The translations under genes were made by a program, and so were the position numbers. From Polynucleobacter sp. JS-JIR-II-b4 (GTDB taxonomy: Bacteria; Pseudomonadota; Gammaproteobacteria; Burkholderiales; Burkholderiaceae), in contig NZ_CP061306.1 in NCBI RefSeq assembly GCF_018687815.1, forward strand, positions 1,240,001 to 1,304,000: a DNA stretch of 64,000 nucleotides, written 5' to 3'. The first letter of the stretch is position 1. Every line of letters starts with the position of its first letter. Below the pieces are notes generated by a model that was not told the origin of the DNA, did not search any database, and was given only the letters and a program-made list of their open reading frames with translations. This document shows positions 18,793-27,645 of this stretch, one piece after another.

Positions 18793-20067
18793 ATGGATCG
18801 TCGACACTTTATCGGTCAGAGCACCGCCGCACTTGGTTTGCTGGCAGGCTTTTCTGGTCAAGCCCACGCTAATTTACAAAAGGCAGAAATCCTCGTGATT
18901 GGCGGAGGGTATGGTGGCGCTACTGCTGCTAAATATTTACGCCTGTTTTCCAACAACACCGCCAAGGTGACGTTGATTGAGCCTAATGTTGCCTTTGTTT
19001 CCTGCCCACTATCTAATTTAGTTGTAGGTGGCTCACGCACAATATCTGAAATCACGACCCCTTATGACAATCTGACTAAGCGTCATGGCGTGAAGATCAT
19101 TCAAGACAGCGTCTCCAGCATCGACCCCGATAAAAAAACAGTCAAGCTTGCCTCTGGGAAAACCTTACGCTATGACAAAGCGATCGTTTCACCCGGTGTT
19201 GCTTTAATGATGAATAGTATTGAAGGACTGGCTCAAGCCAATAAAGCAGGCGTTACCCTCCAGGCCTGGAAAGCAGGCCCCGAAACAGTAGCCCTACACA
19301 ATCAACTGGCAGCAATGCGCGATGGTGGCACCTTCGCTATCAGTATTCCAGAAGCCCCCTATCGCTGCCCTCCAGGACCTTACGAGCGAGCCTGCCAGGT
19401 AGCAAACTATCTTAAGCACCACAAGCCTAAGTCTAAAGTTCTCATTTTGGATGCTAACCAAGATGTCACCTCAAAAGGTGCGCTCTTTAAGAAGGTGTGG
19501 GCAGAACAGTACCCAGGATTGATTGAGTATTTGCCCAAATACAATGTCACCGCCGTGGATGCAAAAACAAAAACTTTGAAATTTGAAGTGCAAGAAGATA
19601 TTAAGGCTGATGTTTTAAATCTTCTACCGGCGATGAGCGCCGGTGAGATTGCCGTCAAAACTGGGTTAGCAAATTCCAATGGCCGCTGGGTTAATGTGAA
19701 TTACCTCAACTTTGAATCTACCGCACAAAAAGACATTCATGTCCTGGGTGACTCGATTCAAGTAGCGCCAGCAATGCCTAAGTCAGGGCACATGGCCAAT
19801 CAACATGCCAAAGTGGCGGCTGCGGCGATTGTGGCTGAACTCAGTAATTGGGAAGTTAATCCAGCGCCAGTAGTAAACAATACTTGCTACAGTTTTGTGA
19901 ACGAACGAGAAGTGATTCATGTGGCAAGCGTTCATCAATACAGCGCTACTAAGAAAACTTTTGAACCTGTTCATGGTGCAGGAGGGCTATCTCCAGCACC
20001 CTCAACTCTTGAAGGGGTATACGCCTGGGGCTGGGCTCATAACATCTGGGCTGATAGCTTGGGCTAG
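18793..20067 (+). CDS. fccB: Flavocytochrome c sulfide dehydrogenase, flavoprotein subunit (FccB/SoxF-like)
   Basis: This periplasmic FAD enzyme oxidises sulfide to sulfur. A twin-arginine signal (MDRRHFIGQS, cleaved after AHA near residue 26) fits export of a folded flavoprotein. The FAD-binding GGGYGGATAAKYL follows at about 36-48. Redox cysteines are at FVSCPLSNLVVGG and YRCPPGPYERACQV. The C-terminal FCSD domain is present with YSFV. The 424-residue length is normal. It is paired with the cytochrome gene 14 bases upstream and followed by a strong terminator, so the two genes form a complete unit. No other sox genes are in the window. Confidence 0.92.
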   Translation: MDRRHFIGQSTAALGLLAGFSGQAHANLQKAEILVIGGGYGGATAAKYLRLFSNNTAKVTLIEPNVAFVSCPLSNLVVGGSRTISEITTPYDNLTKRHGVKIIQDSVSSIDPDKKTVKLASGKTLRYDKAIVSPGVALMMNSIEGLAQANKAGVTLQAWKAGPETVALHNQLAAMRDGGTFAISIPEAPYRCPPGPYERACQVANYLKHHKPKSKVLILDANQDVTSKGALFKKVWAEQYPGLIEYLPKYNVTAVDAKTKTLKFEVQEDIKADVLNLLPAMSAGEIAVKTGLANSNGRWVNVNYLNFESTAQKDIHVLGDSIQVAPAMPKSGHMANQHAKVAAAAIVAELSNWEVNPAPVVNNTCYSFVNEREVIHVASVHQYSATKKTFEPVHGAGGLSPAPSTLEGVYAWGWAHNIWADSLG

Positions 20068-20080
20068 AGCCTTTACCCTT

Positions 20081-20114
20081 AATAAAAAAGAGACCTTCGA
20101 GTCTCTTTTTTATT
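20081..20114. terminator. Strong bidirectional rho-independent terminator
   Basis: A perfect 14-bp inverted repeat (AATAAAAAAGAGAC, loop CTTCGA, then the complement ending TTTTTTATT) lies 13 bases after the flavoprotein stop. It is 10 bases before the stop of the convergent DUF3422 gene and can serve both strands. Confidence 0.93.
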
Positions 20115-20124
20115 GATCAGGACA

Positions 20125-21462
20125 TCAAGACGATAGCCGATGCCGTCTACGCCGACTAATAATTATGAAAATAATGGCAATCACTGGCGCCGCTATAGCA
20201 GCAATAATCTCAGGGTGAATATCGAGACCTGCCTCTTTCCCGCCTTTGACAATGTATGCCAATAAACTCACAGCATAATAAGTTAGCACCAGCACCGATA
20301 AACTCTCGACCGTTTCTTGAAGTCTTAACTGTAATCTGGCCCGTTGATCCATACTAGCTAGTAATTTTTGCGTTTGCTCCTCGTTTACAAACTCAATTCG
20401 AGTTCTTAGGGTTTGCGTTGTTCTGGAGATACGATCAGATAATTCTCGTAAACGTCGCTGAGTCCAAATGCATGTTCCCATAGCTGGCTGAAAACGCCGA
20501 TCCATAAACTCGGACAATGTTTGCACCCCTGGGATAGATGACTCATTTAAGCCTATTAAATTCTTTGATAGAAGCTGACTATAGGCTTCAGAAGCAGTAA
20601 ATCGAAGTCCATACCCAGAGATCCATTGCTCAATACGAGAAGCTAAGCGAGAAAGCTCTTCTAGAAAAATCCCATCTTTTTCCGTATTCACACCGGCCTC
20701 ACCTTGTAACTGCGATATCTTTTCAGACAAGGCGGCTAACTCAGACTCTGCCTCTCTTAATGGCAAAGAAAGGCTTTTAGCTACCGGAAAAGAAATCATG
20801 GCAACCATACGGTATGTTTCTGCTTCTGCTAACGCCCTAGCGATTCGCCCTAGCTGTCTTGAGCCCATCCCCTCATGCGGGATGAAAAAAGAAATGAATC
20901 CATCCTGATCAAGTTGTAAGTCGGTCCATAACTGAGCCTTTTTACTAGAAAAGATGTGGCTACCTAAAACGGTATTGCCGCTAAAAATTTCGGACACTTC
21001 TTGCGCCTCTATAAATAGTGGGCGATGCTCAAAAACTAAATCTAAAGCAGAAATTCTTTGGCCGCCAGCCTCAGAGATGATCGGGCAACCTAGATCCTTA
21101 AAAAGTAAATCTAACTCGCGCTCATTTTCCAATCTAGACTTGAGCAAAGGTTCTTTCACCTTCGACTTGTTGTGAAAAATTACCGCAATGGTTGCGAATT
21201 CTCCGTGCAACTCCCACTTCACCAGCACTCTTTCGGGCTCTGGCGCTAACCGCAAGATCATAAAAGAGTGGTCATCTGTATTTGGAGGACGTCCTAAGGC
21301 ATTGCCTAATTTTTGCACCCACTGGATTTGTTGCTGACGAGAGGCGGCATCCAATAAAAAGGATTGGGATATCACCCTTTCATTTGGCCACAGTGGGATT
21401 GGAGGACGTGCATGAACCTCTTCATGCAAGACTGCTCTAGAGGGATGGTCGTAAGGTCTCAT
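20125..21462 (-). CDS. DUF3422 family protein
   Basis: The 445-residue protein begins with the family signature HPSRAVLHEEVHARPP and ERVISQSFLLD. The middle is mostly charged and helical. The last 60 residues hold two membrane segments (LSVLVLTYYAVSLLAYIV and IIAAIAAPVIAIIFIII) and end in a basic RRRRHR tail, so it is anchored in the inner membrane at its C-terminus with the large domain in the cytoplasm. The biochemical function of the family is unknown. It lies 70 bases after the TAXI-type gene on the same strand and may be transcribed with it. Confidence 0.9.
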   Translation of the reverse strand: MRPYDHPSRAVLHEEVHARPPIPLWPNERVISQSFLLDAASRQQQIQWVQKLGNALGRPPNTDDHSFMILRLAPEPERVLVKWELHGEFATIAVIFHNKSKVKEPLLKSRLENERELDLLFKDLGCPIISEAGGQRISALDLVFEHRPLFIEAQEVSEIFSGNTVLGSHIFSSKKAQLWTDLQLDQDGFISFFIPHEGMGSRQLGRIARALAEAETYRMVAMISFPVAKSLSLPLREAESELAALSEKISQLQGEAGVNTEKDGIFLEELSRLASRIEQWISGYGLRFTASEAYSQLLSKNLIGLNESSIPGVQTLSEFMDRRFQPAMGTCIWTQRRLRELSDRISRTTQTLRTRIEFVNEEQTQKLLASMDQRARLQLRLQETVESLSVLVLTYYAVSLLAYIVKGGKEAGLDIHPEIIAAIAAPVIAIIFIIISRRRRHRLSS

Positions 21463-21532
21463 AAAAGGGTATAAATTTCTAAGTTATTACGATCATATAC
21501 CCAGATTTATAAGCTAATAAGGCGCCATAAAT

Positions 21533-22957
21533 CTAATAGCGCATATTGCCAGAGCCTAGGTCAACAACTTCATCAAATTGATAGGGGTGTACGCCCCTAT
21601 TTAAGCAATTTCGCACGTAATCAATGCTAGCTCGTAAGGCATAGTAGTCGCCAGACAGGCGCTTAGAAACTTTAATATTTAAAGCTTGATACTCAAGTAA
21701 ATTAAGCCTCTTTAGATAATCATCCCGCTGTTGATCATCAAAACCATTGAGCAATTCTTGCTCCAAAGATTTTAAAGAGCCATATAAGCGATTGATCTTA
21801 TTTTGCATGCGCTTAGCGCGATATCCTGGCAGTGCCTGCAAAAGCGGATAACCCAATACACAGAAAGGTAGCAATACAAAAATGAGGCGATTAATGAGCT
21901 CAGCCACCCAGAACGGAAAATAGGTTACCAATAAGGGGTAATTATTTTTCTCGTAATGAATTGCGACAGGACTTTCAGGCAGCATGGAATCTTTAAATGA
22001 TGGAAACTCTCCGCGCTCAGAAAAGAAAGATTCTTTGCCGTTAATCTCTCTAGCGGCCTCCAAAAATAAAAATTGAATAGCTGGATGCATGCGATCATCG
22101 ATGAGAAGATTTGTTGTAGTAGCCAAAAGCTTAATATCAGATGGTGGAAAGTTACGCGGCAAATTCAAGGATCCTTGGGGGACATCCAAAATATTGAGAT
22201 AAGGCATTAATTTGACATAGGCTGCTGCACGTTTAAAAGTGACTAAATGCAAGGACTTATCGTTCAATAAGGCCTGTACATTGGGAGCATCATAGGAATC
22301 CACAATAAAGGTGCCATCTATCTCGCCCGCCTGCAGCGCTTTCACCGCATCATGCCCAGCAAGATTGAAAACTTGCACCCCTTTTTCATAGCCGGCGGCC
22401 TTCAGTATTTTGGTTGACTGAGCATAGGTGCCGCTGCCCTCAATTCCCACAGAAATCTTTTTATTAGCAAAATGTTGAAGTACGACACCAACCGAATCGG
22501 ACTCGGTAGACTTTAGCTCCGAACCTCGATAAAAAAACCAAACAGGATCATAGGCAATAGCACCCAAGGACTGAATACCAGTCACCTCTTTGGCATGATC
22601 AACCCCAGCTTGAACAAAGGCTACTTGTACAGGGTCGTTACGATCCGATAAGCGATCAATGTTTTCTTGCGCCCCCGTAGTAGCTACGAGCTCGAGAGTA
22701 ATTCCCTTTGCCTTGAAAAACTCTACATACTTTTTCCCTAGGGCTTCGTATGAGCTGCCCGATGAACCGGTAGCCATGAGGACGTGTCTGGGAGGGGGCG
22801 GATCTGCATACCACCAGATCCCCATCAGTATTGCTAGCAAGAGAATGAGGAGTGGCCAAGCCTCTTGCAGGAACTGGGTAAAGTCATCCCACTTCTCCCG
22901 AGCGCTCTCAGAAAGCCCTAAATACGTTTCTGTTATGTCTTGTTTAAAGCTTCCCAT
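21533..22957 (-). CDS. Membrane-anchored TAXI-type solute-binding protein
   Basis: TAXI proteins are the binding subunits of some TRAP transporters. Here a membrane segment at about 34-50 (LLILLLAILMGIWWYA) takes the place of a cleaved signal. The TAXI core follows (HVLMATGSSGSSYEALGKKY, LVATTGAQENIDRL, VQVAFVQAGV), then a second membrane segment near 350-375 and a charged cytoplasmic tail rich in RLNLLEYQALNIKVSKRL. The TRAP permease genes are missing locally. The double anchor and tail suggest a sensor or a tethered receptor rather than a free periplasmic protein. The family assignment is good, the role open. Confidence 0.8.
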   Translation of the reverse strand: MGSFKQDITETYLGLSESAREKWDDFTQFLQEAWPLLILLLAILMGIWWYADPPPPRHVLMATGSSGSSYEALGKKYVEFFKAKGITLELVATTGAQENIDRLSDRNDPVQVAFVQAGVDHAKEVTGIQSLGAIAYDPVWFFYRGSELKSTESDSVGVVLQHFANKKISVGIEGSGTYAQSTKILKAAGYEKGVQVFNLAGHDAVKALQAGEIDGTFIVDSYDAPNVQALLNDKSLHLVTFKRAAAYVKLMPYLNILDVPQGSLNLPRNFPPSDIKLLATTTNLLIDDRMHPAIQFLFLEAAREINGKESFFSERGEFPSFKDSMLPESPVAIHYEKNNYPLLVTYFPFWVAELINRLIFVLLPFCVLGYPLLQALPGYRAKRMQNKINRLYGSLKSLEQELLNGFDDQQRDDYLKRLNLLEYQALNIKVSKRLSGDYYALRASIDYVRNCLNRGVHPYQFDEVVDLGSGNMRY

Positions 22958-22975
22958 GTGCTACCGATCGGCAAA

Positions 22976-22995
22976 TATCATTAAAGCTAATGATA
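22976..22995. promoter_or_regulatory. Perfect 8-bp inverted repeat between divergent genes
   Basis: TATCATTA, spacer AAGC, TAATGATA lies between the divergent TAXI-type gene and the pirin gene. Its place in the shared promoter region and its symmetry suggest a binding site for a dimeric regulator. It resembles a Fur site only in part, so no regulator is named. Confidence 0.4.
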
Positions 22996-23043
22996 ATAGG
23001 CTTATTCTGATTCTTTCAATTAGACTTTTAACACCCCAAAAAC

Positions 23044-23745
23044 ATGATAAATCTTAGAAAATCCCAAGATCGCGGCTATGCTGACCATGGCTGGCTTAAA
23101 AGCTTTCACTCTTTCTCATTTGCTGGCTACCACGACCCCCGTTTTATAGGCTGGGGAAATCTGCGCGTCATTAATGAGGATCGCGTGGCTGCAGGAATGG
23201 GTTTTGGCAAGCACAGCCATCGCAATATGGAAATTATTAGTTACGTACTATCTGGAGAGTTGGCGCACGAAGATAGTATGGGCAATATCAAAGGTATTCC
23301 ACCCGGGGATGTCCAGCGTATGAGTGCAGGTAGTGGAGTTACACATAGCGAGTTCAATCACGCCAAAGATCAGACTACTCATTTTTTACAAATCTGGATA
23401 GAGCCCAATGTTTTAGAAATTGAGCCAAGCTATGAACAAAAATCCATCCCAGAAAGAGAAAAAGATGGCAAGCTGCGCATCATTGCCTCCCCTACCGGAA
23501 CTGATGGTGCTGTGAAAATTTATGCAGATGCCAAGGTATATGCTGGACTCTTTGATCAAGGTCAATCATTCGAACTAGCACTAGATCCCAATAGAAAATT
23601 CTACGTTCACCTTATTCGCGGTTCACTTGATGTGAATGGCCACGTTTTAAACAGCGGTGATGCCCTCTTAATACAAGATGAAAACCAATTAGCACTCTCT
23701 CATGGAAAAAGCGCCGAAGTCTTGGTATTTGACCTCAGCGCTTAG
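23044..23745 (+). CDS. Pirin family protein (YhhW-like)
   Basis: Pirins are bicupin proteins; some, such as E. coli YhhW, oxidise quercetin. The family start SQDRGYADHGWLKSFHSFSFAGYHDP is clear. The N-terminal cupin metal site is complete, with GFGKHSHRNMEIISYVLSG (His-x-His and Glu) and SGVTHSEFNH. At 233 residues it is of normal length. The gene stands alone between a divergent TAXI gene and a convergent Bug receptor gene. The natural substrate is unknown. Confidence 0.92.
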   Translation: MINLRKSQDRGYADHGWLKSFHSFSFAGYHDPRFIGWGNLRVINEDRVAAGMGFGKHSHRNMEIISYVLSGELAHEDSMGNIKGIPPGDVQRMSAGSGVTHSEFNHAKDQTTHFLQIWIEPNVLEIEPSYEQKSIPEREKDGKLRIIASPTGTDGAVKIYADAKVYAGLFDQGQSFELALDPNRKFYVHLIRGSLDVNGHVLNSGDALLIQDENQLALSHGKSAEVLVFDLSA

Positions 23746-23766
23746 CGTATTTCTGAAGGGCCAGAG

Positions 23767-24750
23767 TTAATCTAACTTAATTTTGGCCTTTTCAATTACT
23801 GTTTTCCATCGAGCAATGTCTGAAAAATACAGGTCTGAGAATTGCTGAGTATTCATTGGGGCAATTTGTACTCCAGCCTTTTGAAAGCGATCTTTCATCT
23901 CAGGGGTTTCTAGGATCTTCAAAATAGAGTTATTCAGCTCCTTGATAACGCCTTGAGGCGTTTTGGCAGGCACAAAGACTCCCTGCCACAAAGCCATCTC
24001 GTAACCCTTAACTCCCGCCTCCTGAATCGTTACCAACTCTGGAGCGCCACTGAAACGATTTTTACTAGTGACAGCCAGCGCCCTCACCTTGTCGCCTTTA
24101 TACAAAGGGAGGCCTACTGGCATGCCTGCGAAATAAAAGTCGATCTGCCCACCCATCAAGTCTGTAGCAGCAGGTGATCCACCTTTATACGGAATATGAA
24201 TCGCCTGCAATCCAGTAGTAGCTAAAAATAATTCGCCAGCCATATGATCTGAATTACCAATTCCTGAAGAGCCAAAACTCAATTTACCTGGCTCGGCTTT
24301 AAGCATTGCCATTAAATCTGCAACACTCTTGGCTGGTGAGTTGTTATTGACAATCAGAATATGAGGGGTTGCCGCGACCCCAACGACCGGCAATAAATCT
24401 TTTTGGCCATTGAACGGCAGTTTTGGATTGGCTGCCACATTAATAGCCAGGCCATTTTGTGCGAACAAGATGGTGTAGCCATCAGGGGCGCTTTTTGCTA
24501 CCGCATCCGCTGCTAAGCTTCCTGCTGCGCCGCCACGATTCTCAACAATAATAGGCTGCTTTAAAGCAATGCTGAGATCATTGGCAATCATCCTGCCGAC
24601 AATATCAGTAGAGCTTCCTGGCGCATAACCAATCATCATCTTGATCGGTTTATCAGGGTAGGCAGCCCAAGCTGCCCCCGCAAATACTGGAACAACCGCC
24701 GGAACAACTACCGCACTTATTACTATGTTTTTTATTAGTTTTTTAAACAT
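23767..24750 (-). CDS. Bug/TctC-family periplasmic binding protein
   Basis: This is a 327-residue carboxylate receptor with a signal peptide ending near AAWA (residue 29) and the family start YPDKPIKMMIGYAPGSSTDIVGRM. GGAGGAG precedes the ATG at good spacing. It lies 27 bases after the Ldh-family gene in an operon with a GntR regulator and an SMP-30 lactonase, so it probably captures the acid handled by these enzymes. Its C-terminus (ARWKTVIEKAKIKLD) differs from the orphan receptor tail at 28592-28690, so that remnant is not a simple copy of this gene. Confidence 0.91.
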   Translation of the reverse strand: MFKKLIKNIVISAVVVPAVVPVFAGAAWAAYPDKPIKMMIGYAPGSSTDIVGRMIANDLSIALKQPIIVENRGGAAGSLAADAVAKSAPDGYTILFAQNGLAINVAANPKLPFNGQKDLLPVVGVAATPHILIVNNNSPAKSVADLMAMLKAEPGKLSFGSSGIGNSDHMAGELFLATTGLQAIHIPYKGGSPAATDLMGGQIDFYFAGMPVGLPLYKGDKVRALAVTSKNRFSGAPELVTIQEAGVKGYEMALWQGVFVPAKTPQGVIKELNNSILKILETPEMKDRFQKAGVQIAPMNTQQFSDLYFSDIARWKTVIEKAKIKLD

Positions 24751-24777
24751 ATGTCTCCTCCAGTAATTTAGTATTTT

Positions 24778-25827
24778 TTAAAACGTTAAAGCGGGGATGC
24801 CGCATTCCTGAGCGCAAGCATTCAATGCCTCTAGCAGCTCGGGCGAGACAGGGATACCCCTTTCACTTCTCTCTGCCATTGTTTTTGCTGCGCCTTCACC
24901 TGGCACACGAATCTCTTTAACGCCAGGCAATGTTGACGAATTTTTTAAATCGTTCACTAAAGCAATTACTCTTTTAATAAACTCTTCCGTGTTACCAAAT
25001 GCACTTGGATCGACTGCAATAATCGTTTGCCCCGTATTTGTAACCAAGTCGTGGTGAGCATTGAAATCAATTGTGCCCTTGCCAACTGCTGCATTATTAA
25101 GTGCGCCTGCAAGCAAGCCAATCATGACTGCTAAGCCATAACCCTTATATCCACCAATGGGCAATAAAGATCCTTCGGCAGATTTTTTAGGATCCGTTAT
25201 TGGCTTGCCCTGGCGATCAATCATCCAATCGTCTGGAATGGACTCACCCTTTTGCGCAGCTACTTTTACTTTTCCGTAGGCCGCTACAGTAGTTGCAATA
25301 TCCAAAAGCACTGTTGGCCCATCGCCTGCTGGCACCGCAATCGCAATTGGATTGGTTGATAACAATAAGTCAATGCCGCCCCATGGCGCCATATGATTTG
25401 CATTACCAACAGCCATATAAATACCAATGTAGCCCTGCTCCGCTAACTTACGAACATATACCGAAGCGGCGCCTGAATGATTGCCGTAGTGACTACCAAT
25501 CCAACATACGCTGTGCTGCTTCACTTTTTCGATAGCGAGGTCTACGGCTCTATTCATGACCAAGTGCCCTAAGGCATTATCACCATTAATTAACGCAGTT
25601 GCACCCTGCTCACGCTCAATATGAATATTGGGATTCAAATTCACGCCACCAGCCCGAATTCTTTTTAAATAAGCCGGCAAACGGAAAATGCCATGACCAT
25701 CCGCACCAACGAGATCAGACTGCACCATCAGACTGGCAATGATGTCTGCATCACTTGCAGGAACTTTCTCTGCTTGAAGTGCGCTCGAGATAAAACGCTC
25801 TGCATCAGTTATAGATAAATAGTTCAT
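24778..25827 (-). CDS. Ldh-family (malate/L-lactate/ureidoglycolate type) NAD(P)-dependent dehydrogenase
   Basis: This family oxidises or reduces 2-hydroxy and 2-oxo acids, including malate, sulfolactate, ureidoglycolate and diketogulonate. The family signs are SDLVGADGHGIFRLPAYLKRIRAGG near residue 50, the active-site histidine region WIGSHYGNHSGAASVY, the nucleotide-site GGIDLLLSTNPIAIAVPAG, and GGYKGYGLAVMIGLLAG. The 349 residues are normal. It starts six bases after the regulator stop, so the genes form one operon. The specific acid is not visible from sequence. Confidence 0.9.
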   Translation of the reverse strand: MNYLSITDAERFISSALQAEKVPASDADIIASLMVQSDLVGADGHGIFRLPAYLKRIRAGGVNLNPNIHIEREQGATALINGDNALGHLVMNRAVDLAIEKVKQHSVCWIGSHYGNHSGAASVYVRKLAEQGYIGIYMAVGNANHMAPWGGIDLLLSTNPIAIAVPAGDGPTVLLDIATTVAAYGKVKVAAQKGESIPDDWMIDRQGKPITDPKKSAEGSLLPIGGYKGYGLAVMIGLLAGALNNAAVGKGTIDFNAHHDLVTNTGQTIIAVDPSAFGNTEEFIKRVIALVNDLKNSSTLPGVKEIRVPGEGAAKTMAERSERGIPVSPELLEALNACAQECGIPALTF

Positions 25828-25833
25828 TCTGAT

Positions 25834-26601
25834 TTAAGCCTCTGAGCTCGCTTTAAATTCCATGCTGTAAACATATTTATTCTCCGGATGATGCGTTACT
25901 GTCACTTCAAATAATTTATCCTGGTCATCAAAATAGCGGCGAATAATGACTAGACATGCAGTGTCAGGCTTGATGTGGAGTTTTTCCGCAATTTCTGGCG
26001 ACACTTGAGAAGCATATACATCTACCTCCGCCCTCTCGATACGAGCGCCATATTTTTCCTCAATCTGCTCGTACACCATTACCTGGGTATGTTCTGGATC
26101 TTTTGTCAACGAAGCAAACTGGGGCAATATATAAATATCCGTCCAGGCTATGACCTCCTCTGCCTGTTGGCGCTTTCGAATTCCGCCAATGTGATACCAA
26201 GATGATCCAATCGGTGCGCCAACAATCTGACTTAGAGACTTATCTAGCTCAATGAATTCTTCGACTATGTTCTGACGATAGGTATCCCGTGAATAACTCA
26301 GAATATCAATTGGAGAGTTATAGCTTTGGGTGAAACGGCGTAAGCGCTGTCTAGACACCACCTTTGTAGGCGCGCCTTGATGGCGATAAATCAGGCCATT
26401 AGCTTCCAGAATTTGTAGTGCATGCCGCAATGTATGCCGACTAGACTGAAAATCCCGACAAAGATCCGCCTCGGCAGGCAAGACGGATCCCACTGGCCAA
26501 TCACCGTTATAAATACGCTGCTCTAGCGTTTTGGCTAGAGACTTATATAACGGTGATCGTTCACTCAATTTAAGAAAGTCCAAACATTTTTTTACCAGCA
26601 A
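25834..26601 (-). CDS. GntR-family regulator, HutC subfamily (UTRA domain)
   Basis: The N-terminal winged helix (about residues 17-82) has the GntR pattern LYKSLAKTLEQRIYNGDWPVGSVLPAEADL..SRHTLRHALQILEANGLI, and a UTRA ligand-binding domain fills the rest. It most likely controls the surrounding sugar-acid genes, including its own operon. The ATG at 26601 lies 32 bases inside the SMP-30 gene. A TTG at 26568, just past that gene's stop, is an alternative start and would remove eleven non-conserved residues. A pair of candidate operators sits at 27521-27637. Confidence 0.9.
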   Translation of the reverse strand: MLVKKCLDFLKLSERSPLYKSLAKTLEQRIYNGDWPVGSVLPAEADLCRDFQSSRHTLRHALQILEANGLIYRHQGAPTKVVSRQRLRRFTQSYNSPIDILSYSRDTYRQNIVEEFIELDKSLSQIVGAPIGSSWYHIGGIRKRQQAEEVIAWTDIYILPQFASLTKDPEHTQVMVYEQIEEKYGARIERAEVDVYASQVSPEIAEKLHIKPDTACLVIIRRYFDDQDKLFEVTVTHHPENKYVYSMEFKASSEA

Positions 26602-27502
26602 CTGGCAAACGTGCTTTTAGAATATCGCCAGATAAAGACTCGGTAATGTAGAGATCTTTTCCGTCCGCTCCACCAAAACACATATTAGCCAAATGATGGT
26701 GATGTGGGTTCTCAGAGTAGATCAAGTGGGTTGGCAGCATATTGTTATCAAATCTCCAGATTCCAATACCAAGGTGACATACCAACAAACCATTTTCTGA
26801 GTCCATTTCAATACCATCTGGACCTGCCACGCCACCCGTTAACTGTATCGCTACACCTGTCTTGGAAACGGAGCCGTCAGCCATCAAAGGCAATCTCCAG
26901 ATTTGCTGAGATCTAGTGGCCGCTACGAATACATGCTTTTCTTGAGTATTCAAAGTAATGCCGTTTGGGCTTGGCACATTAAGCGCCAAACGATCTAATT
27001 GACCATTGGCACGCAATCTAAACACGCGACCAGTTGGATCGGCAATACCGGTCTGACCTTGATCTGTGAAATACAAATCGCCATTCGAGGCAAAGTGAAG
27101 ATCGTTCAAGCCTTTAAAGTTTTCGCTATACATTGATCCCAAAATGGTTTCAATTTTTCCAGTTTTTGGATCTAGCGCTAGCAAACCTGCTTTGTAGTCG
27201 CAAATAAAAGCACGACCATCTTTATGAAACTTCATACCGTTTGGCCAACCATCATATTGAGTAATCAGCTCCCACTCGCCCTTGGTGTCAATGCGGAAAA
27301 TGCGGCCAAAGGGAATGTCAACAAACCATAAATTACCTTCACGATCGAATGAAGGCCCCTCTAAAAAGCACTCAACCTCTGCACCTTGACGATTAGGATC
27401 GGACCATCCGGTACGGGATTTTTTGCGAAACTTCTCTGGCATGGTTGAAAACACTTCCGTTTTAATTTTCTCAACGGGCTGGAAAGGGTTATGCATCGTC
27501 AT
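26570..27502 (-). CDS. SMP-30/gluconolactonase family protein
   Basis: These six-bladed propeller lactonases hydrolyse sugar lactones to acids. The family motifs are visible: EGPSFDREGNLWFVDIPFGRIFRI (metal ligand Glu), DGWPNGMKFHKDGRAFICDY, LNDLHFASNGDLYFTDQG and SPNGITLNTQEKHVFVA, which carry the metal ligands Asn and Asp. AGGAG lies eight bases before the ATG at 27502. It is the first gene of the minus-strand operon SMP-30, gntR, ldh, Bug receptor, which points to lactone hydrolysis followed by oxidation of a sugar acid. Confidence 0.9.
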   Translation of the reverse strand: MTMHNPFQPVEKIKTEVFSTMPEKFRKKSRTGWSDPNRQGAEVECFLEGPSFDREGNLWFVDIPFGRIFRIDTKGEWELITQYDGWPNGMKFHKDGRAFICDYKAGLLALDPKTGKIETILGSMYSENFKGLNDLHFASNGDLYFTDQGQTGIADPTGRVFRLRANGQLDRLALNVPSPNGITLNTQEKHVFVAATRSQQIWRLPLMADGSVSKTGVAIQLTGGVAGPDGIEMDSENGLLVCHLGIGIWRFDNNMLPTHLIYSENPHHHHLANMCFGGADGKDLYITESLSGDILKARLPVAGKKMFGLS

Positions 27503-27520
27503 GGGGAGATCTCCTAGGGT

Positions 27521-27637
27521 AAGTTATACGGATAAGTACGTTTTATTATTAAACAATTAAACCATAAATAATGATAACCTAAGGTAATTATTGATCAGCA
27601 ATGATCTTGCCCTATTTATTACTTAACCGTATAGGTT
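27521..27637. promoter_or_regulatory. Paired candidate operators in a divergent promoter
   Basis: Two related 15-mers lie in opposite orientation, AAGTTATACGGATAA (27521-27535) and TTAACCGTATAGGTT (27623-27637). Reverse-complemented, the second matches the first at 12 of 15 positions around TATACGG. One is close upstream of the SMP-30 gene, the other just upstream of the dehydrogenase gene. A further partial palindrome, ACCTAAGGT, lies near 27575. Placement at both leaders suggests control by the GntR/HutC protein encoded in the operon. This is inference. Confidence 0.5.
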
Positions 27638-27645
27638 TAAAAAAT

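Noticed and set aside
22976..23000. Possible Fur box near the pirin gene
   Set aside because: Only the left part resembles the consensus; the inverted repeat has a four-base centre unlike Fur sites.
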